The notes below the pieces were generated by a model. It had not been told where the DNA came from and made no database searches. It saw nothing but the letters and a program-made list of their open reading frames with translations. This document shows, piece after piece, positions 11,761 through 25,339 of a stretch of DNA of 64,000 nucleotides. How positions within the stretch are numbered: the stretch's first letter is position 1; each line of letters opens with the position of its first letter. The stretch spans positions 62,001 to 126,000 of the forward strand of contig RDEW01000082.1 in NCBI GenBank assembly GCA_011109175.1, given 5' to 3'. Made by a program: the position numbers and the translations under genes. The DNA comes from Dicyema japonicum (taxonomy: Eukaryota > Dicyemida > Rhombozoa > Dicyemidae).

Positions 11761-11930
11761 ACCCTTTGGATCATGGAGCCCGACAGAATAGATCTTCAGC
11801 TGCTGGACCAAGGATTCCTGATATCTCAACAGCAAATGTGACAAAAAAGTGATCCTCCGTAATGCTTCAGTACTTCCTTCTCTTCTGATCCTCGGCTTGC
11901 TTAGAAGCATGACCTAGATCCGAGAGTGAA
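11740..11930 (-). mobile_element. LINE C-terminal fragment (VEISGILGP domain)
   Basis: On the minus strand a frame reads FVTFAVEISGILGPAAEDLF, followed out of frame by IQRVIKDPRE. This matches the C-terminal domain at 24960-25140 (FAVETSGILGPQADELV). It is a broken 3' fragment. Confidence 0.55.
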
Positions 11931-12059
11931 GCGGCCTAATTTGGCTATTTTTCAGATTGTGAAGGTAATAAATATACTATTTTCTTGGTAATGAATATAT
12001 ATTTTTTCATGTAGTTAGTTAATAGCACTCCCGCGTTGCCATAAGCACGTAAAATGCCC

Positions 12060-12453
12060 AGGGTTTCGCTCGTGCCGTACACTCGACTATCCTCCCAGTC
12101 AGCCTCTCATCTAGCTCAGTTCCTCACGTGTTTACTAATATCCTCAAGATCGTCTCCAGTTTTGAGTTGACCGCCAATTCGTGCGTGATCGTTGTTAAGG
12201 CAGAGGGGAAGCATACATCTTGGCCCACCTCGAAATCCAATTCCATGATTTGAATAGTAATCTCCATGATTTGATTGCAAGGAATCACTTCGTCCATTCT
12301 CAGAACATGTCCGAAAAGTCGCCAGCGTGAGGTAATTACTTCTCTGCTTATCGGTTTGCATTTACATAATTTGTAGAGAGTGTCGTTTTTGATAATCTGT
12401 GGCCATTTGATTCCCGCAATTTTTATCAATTGATTGCTATGAATTTTTTTCAT
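12060..12453 (-). mobile_element. RTE-like LINE C-terminal fragment
   Basis: The minus strand encodes NDTLYKLCKCKPISREVITSR followed by WRLFGHVLRMDEVIPC. In the next frame comes RGGPRCMLPLCLNNDHARIG. This is the C-terminal module of RTE-type LINEs (GHxLRM, then RGRPRxTL). One frameshift is visible inside the fragment. Confidence 0.75.
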
Positions 12454-12469
12454 ATATCAGAATAAAAAA

Positions 12470-12980
12470 ATGTAATACGTATACTTTTACTTCATTCCAT
12501 GTGTAAAGTACCTTCCATAAATTCACAAAATTCCCTTATCCATGTAATTCAAAATAAGGCTTTTCCTATGATAATGCTTAATGTTCTTGATTATGCCTGC
12601 ATCCATTGGTTGATGAACAGTTGTGTTTTTTGGAGGAATAAAAATTGATTTCTTTCCTTTCTATCTTTAAATGAAATTGTTTTAGAAGGGAAAGATTGAG
12701 ATTCAGTTCACCATTGTTAAGAAAAAAAATTTATATGAGATAATTCACAGTCATTTTTGATGTATTTTGCTTTCACAGATCATTCTTTTCTATGAAATAT
12801 AAAATTCTTACCTTTTTTAAACCACGTGGCACAACAAGATTTTAAATTTAAAATGTAAATTCAATTAAATGTAGAATAAAAACAAAATAAATTAATTCGA
12901 AATTATTAATAAATGTCTTTCAGATTGGGAATAAGAAAGTTCGGATTATTGAAGTTCGGATTGGGGGTTTACTGTATTTA
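12470..12980 (-). mobile_element. pogo/Tigger-type transposon remnant
   Basis: The minus strand reads FIPPKNTTVHQPMDAGIIKN, the conserved PPNTTxxxQPMDxG block of pogo/jerky DDE transposases. Further upstream on that strand (12935-12976) lies a sequence starting ACAGTAAACCCCCAATCCG, which resembles the terminal inverted repeat of these elements. It is internally deleted and abuts the LINE fragment at 12453. Confidence 0.65.
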
Positions 12981-13830
12981 CCAATAAACTTATTTTAATT
13001 AATTTAAATAAAAAACGTGTAACTTTTCGATGGGACTTGTATAAAAATATAATATAAATAGAACTATTTATTTTATAATATTATAGGATCCACTTAAACC
13101 CTTGTGTTTGCAATTTGCTGTGGATTTTTCTGATAAAGTGATGAAGCTTATTAGAATAAGCAAAACGCATACATCCTCAATCACTAGGAAAAGATATTGA
13201 ATTTTTAGAAGACGCCTCATTTTTTGAAGCTGAGGTTAATACAAAGGTACTTTTTGGGCCCGAAGCACATAACATGTCACGGGTCATTCCTAAGGCAACG
13301 ATTGGCGTCGAGCTTCTGAGTCCCTTTTGACTTTGTGGATGATGACGTGATGACTTACTTGACAAGATAAGGATGACATACCCCCTTGACGCACAAAATA
13401 GAGCGCTTCACAAGCGGAGGGGGGAGACTCCGAACCATCAAGGTCTGACTTCGTTCAGGTGGCGAGGCAGAAAGGATCTGCCTGTAGAAGGGTCACTTTA
13501 GGCTCGGTGTGACTATAGAGCGAGCTACAGGAATCCAGTGCTAAAGCTGCTAAGGATTCGGTCACACCAGATCCCGATGTACTTATAAAGAAAAGTGCCT
13601 AAATTGCGAAGCCCACATTCGCGGAAGGCCTGCCAATCAAAAGACAGGTATCTCAAGTTCGTGAACTATGGCGAGGCAGAACACAGGGCGAGCCATTCAA
13701 GATGCCCCCTGTAACAAAAGGCTATTGATAAGTTACTACAGTTGAGAAGGCATGCGCCCTCCCCTGGATTGGTTATTGATGTAAGCACTATCCATCGCAT
13801 GGTAAAAGGTTATCGCTGCACTACCGGATC
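12981..13830. other. No gene recognised
   Basis: A GC-richer block (13380-13830) within AT-rich surroundings. It is probably repeat-derived because it leads into the LINE endonuclease fragment that follows. No frame is convincing. Confidence 0.35.
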
Positions 13831-13839
13831 TTCTTTCCC

Positions 13840-14340
13840 AAATGCTCTTGGGGATACCGCGTTGTGGTATATGAAGGAGAATGCGCCGAAACAATGCTCA
13901 ACATTGTTTCGATGAAAGTCAGGTCCCTCTAGAGGAGAAGGATGGCTCTTCTTGATACCCTGGAAGCCGACATCTTGTCCTCAACGAGACCAAGTGCAAG
14001 GATACGGTTGCTGCAGACTTTAGAGGCTACACTAGTTGTCATCTCTTATGGAATGATGCACAACGAGGTTTGGGCACTAGTATCCATTGGAGAACGAGTC
14101 TCGCAGCAGTCGTCCAAGGTACCTCATCCTGTTCTCATTGTGACTTATCTTGATACGCGTTAGGCTACCCTGTTTTTCAGTTGTTATTGGGGCAATATAT
14201 GACACGCAGTTGTGGTTGTGTTAGGATCACATTAAGACTGTCTTCGACATACATCCCCATTGCGTTGTATTTGGTGATCTGAATGCTAGCCACTCAGCTG
14301 TTTCCGCAATAATAAAGGGGGATCAGCTCTACACGACTGG
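13840..14340 (+). mobile_element. LINE endonuclease-region fragment
   Basis: Around 13970-14150 a plus frame reads NETKCKDTVAADFRGYTS, then NDAQRGLGTSIHWRTSLA. This resembles the AP-endonuclease domain of non-LTR retrotransposons (xETKxxD, then RG-G). It is not continuous, so a dead copy. Confidence 0.5.
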
Positions 14341-15880
14341 CTAGAGAGAGTGTTAAAGAGTAAGAGTTATCAGAAGTTGATGAAATAAAAAGAATGATGA
14401 ATGAATTCGCACACAGACTGAAAGCCGAACATTCGGAACGCATGCGCCGCATTCTTAGGCTCGCTGAAAAGTTTTCATTTTTGATAAATCTGGATTCACT
14501 TGATGCTGAAAACAAGGGACATTTGACATATCTTCTCTCCACGAAGATATCGTTGACAGTTTTTTTTCGAGGTGGAAACAGTACTGCGAAGGAACAGTTA
14601 CATAACTAATCGATGAGGATGAACTAAGGAATGCTCTTCACTTATTTTTTTGTTGTTGGATGTGAGTCCTCTATAGAATATCCTGTTCTGCAGTGAGGAG
14701 TTCACTGATGACGACCTCTCTCGTCAAGCCAAAAGTATAAAACATTTTATACCATTTGGATTCCCAAAGTATAGCTTACCTTTTTTATTTTCGACCTTAT
14801 CAATATATTCACGACTGTTCCCCCAATTGTTATTGTTCTTCAATAATTCTCTGTAGCCTGTCATCTTATCTCAAAAAATATCCCCATTAATTAAAAATTA
14901 AAATTATTTTAAAGACCAAGGATAACCAAACTAACTAACTCCTTGATTCTGACTCGTTGCAACATTCCAGAACTTGTCTCCAGTTCACGACATTGTCCAC
15001 CAGAAAAGAATAGTTGGATCCTCTTGATGCCGGCCAGGAATTGGGCGTCTCTACAGTGAGGTGGATTTAATGATGCCATCGGAAGGAAAATAATTTATGA
15101 CCAACTAGCCACATAGCATCACACGGCGCCACACGCCAAATTAAAAAATTAATGAAAACAACATACATGACCTACATGTTTCGTCAACCACAGACATAAC
15201 TAAATTTGAAGGATTTTTACTCCCACTATAAATTACAGTGTAATCTAAATCAATGCATCCACAACGATCCATCATCAAACGATATGGAATTTTGAGCCCA
15301 GCTATATCAATATGAGTTCAATAAACCACCAGTCTGTTTGGACTAATTTTTCTCAAAGCAGAGGATCAATTAACTTGGCTACTAGAGTGACGTCATGTCT
15401 TTTTTAAAAAAACTAGATGATCAATGCATCAAAAGTTTTAACGATTGAGATATTTTAGTTGAATAAAAATATACATTTCGAATCTAATTGAATTTCACAG
15501 GAACTAAGTAGATTTTCGTCTAAATAGGTTATTCTTATTCAATAGGCTCAAACTCATATATTGCCCATTCTTCTATAGTTGAACCATTGGACGTTGTATA
15601 AGAGTCTCACGCACTTTAGTCTCCATAAAAGGTCGAGAAAAAGGGCGTTAAAAACCAAGGAATATTGAATGGATCATATAAAGCATTACACGTTTTTACA
15701 AGAGTCACATCATCACCTCTGACATCTTCACTGGCAAATCGGTTGTGACTACTCTATAATATTTGGAGTTGACTTTAGAAGAATAAGGTTCAATTCAGTT
15801 CTAGTTTTTTTTAATGACGCAAATCAGTCAAGACATCCATTCAGTTTAAAAGAAACCAATAACTAACGATAATCTCGAAG
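14341..15880. other. Repeat-derived and upstream-flank sequence, no gene
   Basis: 14680-14740 resembles 6610-6680 inversely. 14960-15140 carries a relative of the GC-rich motif repeat seen at 1.0-1.4 kb. 15585-15670 matches 39485-39570 ('accattggacgttgtataagagt'), that is, the outer part of the duplicated lectin-gene unit. No gene of its own is seen. Confidence 0.45.
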
Positions 15881-15899
15881 AGAATGCAGAATACTGGAG

Positions 15900-16281
15900 A
15901 TCCAATGATAAGGATACCGTTACTCATTTTCCGTAATCTCTTCAAACCTTAAAGACGACTTTTTGTGTTTCAATACACTTATTTCTGAAGAAATCCTTAT
16001 GGGATTTGATTCTTTGAGCGAAACTGATCGACAACATTACAATCTTAGATAACACCATATTCAGTAAAATATAGGTCAATCGTCGATCATCGCTTATTTA
16101 ACTGGTGTTTAACTGATGGACTCCACAATCGTCTCAGAATAATTTTAATGATGCAAGTCAAGAGAACTGTCAATCAAAACCTGTCAAAACGAACAAAATT
16201 AATTCCTGAAAATTGACAAATTTTTTTTAAATTCCAGAAAATAGATTTTATTTATAAATCAGATTTCGCTTCACGATTAGA
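15900..16281 (+). promoter_or_regulatory. Conserved upstream region of lectin-like gene copy 2
   Basis: This is the same conserved block as upstream of copy 1, with an additional inserted stretch around 16100-16135. It ends in the shared AAATCAGATTTCGCTT segment just before the start codon. Confidence 0.5.
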
Positions 16282-17525
16282 ATGCGATACTTCTATATTC
16301 TCCTTTTTGACTTGATTCAATTTGGTAAATCAATGTTAACACCAAATGATATAACAGCGAACTTTGAAGATCATGGCTATTACATCAGTAATAAAGAAAA
16401 TGGTCAAAAAGACTTTATGCTTTCATGTATGCCTGACAATCTGGTGATCATAAATAGCGAAGCTGAACTTATATTTTTATCTTGTATGGTTTTAGAGTAT
16501 TTAAAATAGCTCTATTGAAGACAAATTTTTGGATAAACGGAAAAACATTAAATGGTGAAAATAAATTATATAATGGATCTCGCATGGTTTGGAATTTAAT
16601 AATCATCAAGCCTTATTCAAGAATTCTAAGTTATTATAATCAGAATAAATCTTACGGAATATATGTAGAATCATGTTCATTAGAAATGAGAGTTCAAAAT
16701 ATCAACACGAAGATGAAAGGTGTTTGCGAAAAGGGTTAGATATATTTTTTGTTTCAGATAGCATGATTCTTGATCCTAATACTACCGTGGAGAATACTAA
16801 AACCAAGAAAATAGTATTTACAGAGAATTTAGGTCCAAAAATACTATATTTTTACAACTATGACCACATCATTTTGCATATTGTGGAATATATGAATTTT
16901 ACTGAAATGACCCAAAAATGCACAAAATACTTTGCTACCCTTCTATTGATTAAGAGTCAATCTGATAATGATTTAGTTAACGGTATTTTCTATAAATATA
17001 AACTCAGAAATAATGTTCGGAAGCTCATTTATTGGAGTTTCTGTTGATGTGGGTTATCAAAATTGGGAATCTGATGATGCTAAAAGAAAGGTGCAAAACT
17101 CTCAAACTCCAAATGCAGCAGTCATGGATCGTTGTAATGGTCAATGGAGACCTATTTCTGATAAAAGTGAAATTCATTATGGTTTTTGTGTGTCTTGTTT
17201 AATTCTTTATCAATTTTTAAAGATAGCCTGGATTTATTACTGACTCTGAAATTCATATTACCTTTACCGCCGGATGCAAAAATTGACATATCAAAGTTCA
17301 AAAAAAGTCCAAACTCTAAATGTGTAAATAAGATCGACGAAAATCTTAACTCTATAACTAAAAATAAACAAGTTTCAAAAGAAGTTAATTTAAGATTGAT
17401 TTTAGAGCGTTCAAAACAGAATATTTATGTTAATCATAATATTCTTTGGAGTTTTTATATCTTGTTTCGCCGTTCAGACATTGACAGTTTGCTTATCCTA
17501 TCAAAAATTTAAAATCGAAACATAA
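16282..17525 (+). CDS. Double C-type-lectin-like type I membrane protein, copy 2 (intact)
   Basis: This is the only copy fully open after splicing (354 residues). Introns: 16325-16357 (33 nt), 16484-16509 (26), 16587-16610 (24), 16735-16757 (23), 16983-17007 (25), 17197-17222 (26) and 17384-17405 (22). The start MRYFYILLFDLIQF is a short hydrophobic signal-like segment. First lectin-like domain: ANFEDHGYYIS, CMPDNLVIINSEAELIFLS, FWINGKTLNG, YGIYVESC, VCEK. Second: GYQNWESDDAKRK...AAVMDRCNGQW...FCVS. Near the C-terminus IFMLIIIFFGVFISCFA is a transmembrane helix, with a short basic tail ending FKIET. The classical EPN/QPD and WND sugar-binding triplets are not evident, so carbohydrate binding is uncertain. 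It is probably exposed at the cell surface; function is inferred. Confidence 0.85.
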
Positions 17526-17979
17526 TGTATGTGTAAAATTAAACTTAGTTCATCACTAACCAATAATTATAATTCTCGGTAATTCACTAATAAATCCTGG
17601 ATTTCATGTGATTTTTTATTTTATTAATAATAAATAGCACAAAGAATTATCTCATAATGCACTAATTATTTATCTATTGGTTGCATGCAGATCATATGTT
17701 TTTGGGGAATACTCCCTATTATTGTAGTAGTAAACCAAACTTCCCCCTTTTCAGTGAACCGCATAAAATTTTTCTTGTAATGGTTACAAGACTGGTCCGA
17801 GTTATCATTTTCCGGTTTCTTTGACTCGTATGTTGTTGATATTACAATTGTTTCACCCCATCTGTAAGTCATCCACTTATTACATGTTTCTGACGAGGTG
17901 ATAATTTTTTTAATTACGGATTTTTTAATTATGATAATTTTTTTCAAATAAAAATTATAAATTATTAATAGACTAGTCG

Positions 17980-18440
17980 ATAATCCAATGACAGAAGAAG
18001 TTGTCAACTTAGACATGGAACTACCCACTGAAATCCCAAAGATTGGGAATCATTTCTCGTTGAGCAATACCAAACAGTCTCAGCTTCTGAGAATAATGAC
18101 AGTGACTCAGATTCTGATAAGCAAACAGAGCCAAAACAGAGAAATTAACACGCACAAATGTTCAACAAATGCTAGATCAAATCTGCCACTTTGCTTGCAC
18201 TCAAGACCCTGCATTACTCGATCCCGTCAACAGACTGATTTATCTTAACAATAAAGAGATTGCTGAATCGAAGCAAAATACGAGGCAATCCTTAATGACA
18301 GATTTCTATAATCCTACTGTTTCACTTTTTCGTTATAAGTAAATTTAGTGACTTGTTCAATATACCGGCCTCCCCTCTATACCGGACAATTCTGTCGGTC
18401 CCGAGAGGAATCGGTTTAGAGGGATTTGACTGTAATGTCA
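17980..18440 (+). mobile_element. pogo/Tigger-type transposon 3' part
   Basis: A frame reads QMLDQICHFACTQDPALLDP, then LNNKEIAESKQNTRQSLMTD, the C-terminal tail typical of pogo/jerky transposases (ending KQxxxxxDFF-like). The end at about 18340-18440 reads, inverted, CAGTCAAATCCCTCTAAACC, resembling the terminal repeat of such elements. Upstream transposase sequence is missing. Confidence 0.6.
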
Positions 18441-18639
18441 TATTCGTATTCCATGTGAATTGATTAACGAGTCTACCAATATTTAAAAATTTGGTTGCAG
18501 CCCGGTACCCAGTGGCGTGCCTAGGGGGATAGGGGTAGCCACCTCGGTTTCATCATAAACAAGCTCGACTGCAAGAAGGGTTGTTAGATTTAAATCATTT
18601 GATTTTAATCAACAAAAAATCAATGATTTAAATCATTAA

Positions 18640-19800
18640 AAAAATTAAAAAAATCATTTAAATTTTTTAATGTCTGAAAGAAAGCTGATGCATTGTGGGT
18701 TCACTTTGATAAACGTATTATTCCTGGAAAGATTGGGAGTCGAGCCAAATGCCGTAAGTTCGGGAAGGAGGTACAAGGTCTCGTATCTCGGATGAGGCAG
18801 CATCATTTGTCATGTCGAACTAATATTGATATCTTGAAAATCCGAGAAAACCTGAAAGTGATTTGATCAGCGACTTCCACCCTAGGATGAGGGACAAGTC
18901 TTTAATCAATTTCATTTCTACGACGACGCCATCGAAGAAAGATTAGATTGATATGCAACTCGTTAGATGCATATTTTCCAGTAACACTACATTTGATGCT
19001 CTAGAACATCCAGAATTTATCAAATTCGTTTAAATGCTTCTCCCTGGGTATCGATTTCCATCTCGTCATCAAATTGGAAGTCCATTGTTCGATCGTGTGT
19101 AAGAACAAATACATGAAGACTGTCGGCAAAGACTCTAAAGACAGTGTCTATGATGTTGGACGGGTGGACAACATTCATAATGAACCTGTTATTTGTGTGT
19201 CAGTTGTAACATCGGATGGGGAAAGCTATCTAATTGACACTGCGGCTGATTAAACCAATTGCTGTCGCTTTAGACAAAATTCAAAATGATTCTACGACGA
19301 TTAGTCATGCTGTAGAATTTGGATAGAACTTGAACAGACTTATATTGACTATGAATGTACGACTATTTTAGAAAAAGTGAAAACTCGAGCAGATCAAGCA
19401 TTAACACCTTTCCACTTACTTGCGAATTTAATGGACCCAACACGTTGTGGGTGATTTCTTTCAACTGCTGAGATTGACCTCGCCTTGGATATTGTGCTGA
19501 ACATTATGAATATGCTCTTCCGACTCTGATTAATTTCAGAGCAAAAGCTGTTCCATTCAAACTATGTTCGCTCCGAATTTATTGAGCAAAGTATCACCTA
19601 TAGCTTGGTGGGAGTCGAACTCTTACCACCTTCTGAAGTATTTCACTCTGCAAAAAAATTCTTGGAGCAGTTGCTTCCACAGGTGGAATAGAACGAATTT
19701 TTTTCGTCTTTTGGATTCCTACATTCAAATGTATGAAATAGGCTGGGAATTGAAAAAGCTGCTAAACTTGTCTTTGTTTACAAGCTTTTAAATAAATAAA
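18640..19800 (+). mobile_element. hAT-type transposon with BED zinc finger (decayed)
   Basis: At 18685-18820 a frame reads LWVHFDKRIIPGKIGSRAKC, then GLVSRMRQHHLSC, a BED-type zinc finger. Downstream pieces follow (EKVKTRADQALTPFHLLANL, then ELLPPSEVFHSAKKFLEQL), and the end at 19690-19790 reads FFSSFGFLHSNV, NRLGIEKAAKLVFVYKLLNK. This is the dimerisation region of hAT transposases with a DUF659-like core. Many frameshifts show that it is inactive. Confidence 0.75.
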
Positions 19801-20836
19801 TACGATTTCCAATGTTTTTATTTTAATTTGTTTCCGAATAAAAATCATTTAATTCAAAAAAATCATGATTTTTAACAACCCTGACTGCTAGAGATCACCG
19901 TGTTCTATTGACATCGTTGAAGACTTTGAGCGTTCTGGTGTCAATTGACGAAATGGGTGTTCGATGATTATACTAACTAAAAAATAAGGACGATTAAACC
20001 TAGCTGGGATGGTTCAGTGTCAAAAGTGGAGACAAACCCATATGGTTCCGGGATCGAATGTCGCTGCTGTACATCTCGATTGATATCGTCATCACTGATT
20101 CATAACTGCAAAACTGGATTGTCTTTAAGGAGTCACCCACAACCAAAGAGAAATCGTTAAAGAACACTAGAGATATTTTTATTAACGTAAAAAACTCGTT
20201 ACTAATTAAAAACCAATTTAACAGGAGAAGCCAATGAGTTCGTACTAGTTGATGAGTACAGATAGCATCAAGGGTCCAATTGTTAGACTGCAAGGCCCTG
20301 GTGGCTATTACCCAATTAACCTGTAGTCAGCCGTAACCAAAATCATAGAGCGATACACCAGAAGCCAGGAATTCATAATAAAAAACATCCTCTCGAACTT
20401 TCCGATTAGATCTTTTGGATATGTAGAGGGCGTTATACTCTGTCAAATATGATGGCCTTTGATCCACCTTTGCAGAAGCCGAGATCCTTGTTCCCTTTGG
20501 TCAACTACGGTGAGCACTCCTGGTATTTTAGTGAGGAAGGAGATAAGAGCTTGGAAATCTTAAACAAAATCAGGAGACAGACAGTATTTTTTGAGATTGT
20601 CTTAAGATCTTTCCACAAAGATCTTAGGGAGATACTAAAATTCAAGGTCTTTTCCTTATCTTGACTTAAGAACCTAATCACTCATCTCGGTCGCAAAATT
20701 AATAAAATGATCAAAAGCTCTGCATCTCACCAAAATCGTGCTGAGTAATCCCTAGAAAATCAAAATGGGGATGTTTGTCAAAAAAAGTCATTCGACCTCT
20801 TCTAATTTGAGGACAACCAATTTCATTTATAAGGAA
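19801..20836. other. No gene recognised
   Basis: Between the hAT remnant and the BBS8 stop codon I find no conserved frame. A 71-codon open stretch at 20449-20664 (plus) has no recognisable features. Confidence 0.4.
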
Positions 20837-22515
20837 TTAAATTGTCTTTAAAACTTTCTCGAGTTCTTGCAGGATTTCGGAAGAGCTGTAATTGTTTGGA
20901 TTGAGTTGAAGAGACTTCATGATAGACACGTGGGCAGTCCGAAACTCCCCCTCCTTGAATATAAGCGAAATATCTCACTTTTTGGGCAATCATGGCAATA
21001 TTGAAGAACGGCTCATAGCAGAAAAGTCCGCAGTCCGCAGCCGTGGTGAAGTAGGAATAAGCCTAAAATGAGCAAGTGAAGAGTCAACAAGGTTGTGAGC
21101 CTCGTTATTGATTTCGATGACTCCAAGGTTGTTCAAAGCTTCCACGTGGGCTGGATTTAGCATGATCGCCAAGGAGAAACACTGTCGAGCAAATGAAATG
21201 TCCCCAGAATACTGAAAATAGTTAACCCGCCATACAAGTCCGATCATTCCAATGTTATAGTAGACTTCCGGCTTGCTTGCGTCGTCAGCCAAGGCCAGGG
21301 ACCGCTCGAAGCAGTTGTAGACCAAGTCGAACTCCTGGGACATATAACAGCAGAGTCCGATGTTGCAGTACACCTCCGTGTTTTCGACCCCCATTTGGAG
21401 GAGTCGCCTTAAAGATTAGACTTCAATGTGCCTGTATAATTTCAGGGCGATTTGGGGGTTCTCGTTATAAAAGTGTTCGGTGGCGATACAGGAGATTGAT
21501 TCCACGTGGGTGGCGTCAATTTTAAGAATATTTCGAAAAATGGCCGCTGATTCTTCTAAATTTCCGAGGTCCTGGTCAATTCTCGCTAACCACGTGAGCA
21601 AATTTATGTCATTAGGGAAATTCCTGAGTCCCATATTTAAAACTTCTTTGGCCGACGCAGGCTGACTGATTCGGCCATACAGTTTCGCCAAGTACAGGTA
21701 AATGTCAATATTCTGGAACAAATTTAAGGCCAAAAGAACTCCTTTTCAGCCTCACCAAACATCCCAAGCCAGATATAATTCCCAAATCTACCGGTAGTAA
21801 CACTTCCCCGCCTGAACCTTCCACCACCAATCTCCAGAGGTTAGGTAAGCGTCCACTTTTAGAGCTAAAGACAACGCCTTGAGCTATACCACGTGACTAC
21901 GTTTTTAATGTCGCTTTCAAAATAGAATAAGTACTCAAAGACAGCCTTGGAGAGATCCTTTTGGGGGACAAGCTTATCAAAGTCTAATCGACTAACGTTT
22001 ATCTCGAACTTTCCTGCGGCAGAAGAAGCCTTGAGATGTTAAAACCAGGAAAACGGTGGTCATTCGAATAAGCCGGCCAGTTGAAGAGGTAAATGGACGG
22101 GCTGTGGCTCCAGTCAGCCTCATTCTTGATTTTGCCGTCTTTAAAGAATCCCTCAAGCCCTGAACCCCAGTCTCCTGTCTTATAAACCCCGTGATTGGTC
22201 TTCCACTTTGTGTGATCGGCCTAAATCAAGGTTAACTAAGTACAAATTTGTGGGGGCCCTAGTTGCTTTCCTAGCGGTCTTCGCGATAGTACTTGTGTCC
22301 ATGGAAAGGTCAGCAACACTTTCAACGTCAACCTCAAGCTCATCGACATACACCTCCTTAGTAAGGGACATCATTTTGAGGTACCACACGGCCCAAATGA
22401 TAAATTAAGGTACTTTATTATCGGGAATGTTTCTAAGGAGTTTATCGCACAGCTCAGAGCAGTCCTTATATTTTCCGTGATTGAATAGATTGTAGGCTTC
22501 ATATAGTGAATCCAT
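20837..22515 (-). CDS. BBS8: Bardet-Biedl syndrome 8 protein (TTC8), BBSome subunit
   Basis: TPR protein of the BBSome, the coat that moves membrane cargo in cilia. Ten exons give about 488 residues, covering the family end to end: MDSLYEAYNLFNHGKYKDC, KEVYVDELEVDVESVADL, PITQSGRPITG, ARPFTSSTGRLIRM, GDWWWKVQAGKCYYR, YLYLAKLYGRISQP, DATHVESISCIATEHFY, YRRLLQMG, ARQCFSLAIMLNPAHVEALN. It ends ELEKVLKTI. Minus-strand introns: 22393-22413, 22221-22243, 22030-22054, 21878-21900, 21770-21791, 21408-21431 (GC-AG), 21212-21235, 21063-21088 and 20954-20978 (21-26 nt). The first and fifth restore the frame but end GG and TG instead of AG. One base is missing from a T-run at 21729-21742. It diverges from NDUFS2 across 108 bp. 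Confidence 0.93.
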
Positions 22516-22623
22516 TGGTTGTGGTTATGGCAATATTAAATAATAATAAAATAGCACTGAATTATCTTTTATTAATCAATAAATATTAATTGTGTTTAAT
22601 TTAAATGAGACTTTTGTCGAGTC
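22516..22623. promoter_or_regulatory. Shared BBS8/NDUFS2 divergent promoter region
   Basis: Only 108 bp separate the two divergent start codons. The spacer is very AT-rich ('aatattaaataataataaaata', 'aatcaataaatattaattg'). It must contain both 5' ends and probably a bidirectional promoter; no specific factor site can be named. Confidence 0.6.
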
Positions 22624-24148
<1,525 letters not shown>

Positions 24149-24788
24149 TGAAGCACTAATTAATAATATTGTAACACATTCAATACTAAAATAATCTTTG
24201 ATTACTGGTTTGTGTTTATTTGAGGTATTGGGAGGTGTGGCTGGTGGGGAATGTAGAATGTCCTATTCGATGCCATTAGGCGTTACTTGGGACTGGTGTA
24301 CCTCATGAGGGATATTTATTTAAAAAGTACAATGGGGAGGATGGTAATCTTGGGTCGAATAAACTACTTTCCTATTTCATTGGATCTCCCCTTTCATTGC
24401 AATGGAAGGACTTATCTATGGTAAGAAATGAGTTCATAAATAAAGTTTGTACTTACATTACGAAACTATTAGACTCATGAATATGAATTTAATCGTGGAA
24501 TGAATAATTATTGTAGACAGTGTTATTTGAGTCAGACGAAAAATAGTAATTGATAGGGAAGTTTATGCGATGAATTGCATATATTCCACATTGACTTTCT
24601 TGAAATTATATTCGTGTAAAGTGAAGAAATACGTACTATAAGAAACAGTGGAGTCTAAATTTTAGGAAAAAGAACGTTTATTATAAAGTATCCTCTTCGA
24701 ATACTCATCAAGCAACAGACTGGAAGTCGTAATGGAAATTTGTCTAAGAATTAGCAAGTAAATTGTTACAAGATTTGTATAAAAAAAA
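24149..24788. other. No gene recognised
   Basis: Sequence between NDUFS2 and the tRNA gene. The first part is GT-rich and the rest AT-rich. A short plus frame (LVYLMRDIYLKSTMGRM) near 24290-24340 has no recognisable family. Confidence 0.4.
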
Positions 24789-24860
24789 GGGGATATGGCT
24801 TAGTGGTAAAGCGCCCGCTTAGCATGCGGGAGGTCCTGGGTTCGATTCCCAGTATCTCCA
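24789..24860 (+). tRNA. tRNA-Ala (AGC)
   Basis: A 72-nt cloverleaf: acceptor GGGGATA pairs with TATCTCC before discriminator A. The A box is TGGCTTAGTGG, the anticodon AGC sits at 24821-24823 in a CCCGC/GCGGG stem, and the T arm with B box is GGGTTCGATTCCC. No intron. A CTTTTTT tract right after position 24860 serves as polymerase III terminator. Confidence 0.96.
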
Positions 24861-24949
24861 CTTTTTTATCTGATTACTTTAATTTTTTTTTCAGAATAAT
24901 TTTTATATTCCGAAAATAATACTTTAATTTTCATCTTTTTTTAAGTTTT

Positions 24950-25145
24950 TCGGAGGAGTATATATTTGTTCCATTCGCGGTGGAAACGTCAGGAATCCTT
25001 GGCCCCCAAGCAGATGAGTTGGTTCGTAAGATCGGCTCCATGATTCAAGCTGTGACCAAGGATCCGCGAGAGACTGGTTGGTTCCGAGAACGTATCTCGT
25101 TGGCTATTGTTAGGGGAAATAGCATGGCCATTCAGATGCCTTAAT
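24950..25145 (+). mobile_element. LINE C-terminal fragment next to tRNA-Ala
   Basis: A plus frame reads FAVETSGILGPQADELVRKI, GSMIQAVTKDPRETGWFRER, then ISLAIVRGNSMAIQMP and a stop. This is the C-terminal domain of family A-type LINEs. It lies between the tRNA gene and sequence that directly follows the tRNA pseudogene in the inverted copy at 44.5 kb, so it was inserted after that duplication or lost from the other copy. Confidence 0.7.
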
Positions 25146-25339
25146 TTTGAACTCTTTTTCATTATAATAATAAATAGTAAAAATACTTTAATTTATTTAA
25201 AAAAATACTTTTGGAGAGTATTTTTCAAGTTTTATTATCAAATGCAAATATCATGTAGCCCCTTTTATAAAAATCCTTTCAAAAAAAGAAAGCTACTACG
25301 AATTTTGAGGATTGGATTCGGACAAAGAGTAGGACTAGT

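Noticed and set aside
16282-17525. Ciliate, nucleomorph or chlorarachniophyte origin based on tiny introns
   Set aside because: TAA, TAG and TGA all act as stops, and the forkhead gene, BBS8 and animal-type transposons fit a metazoan better.
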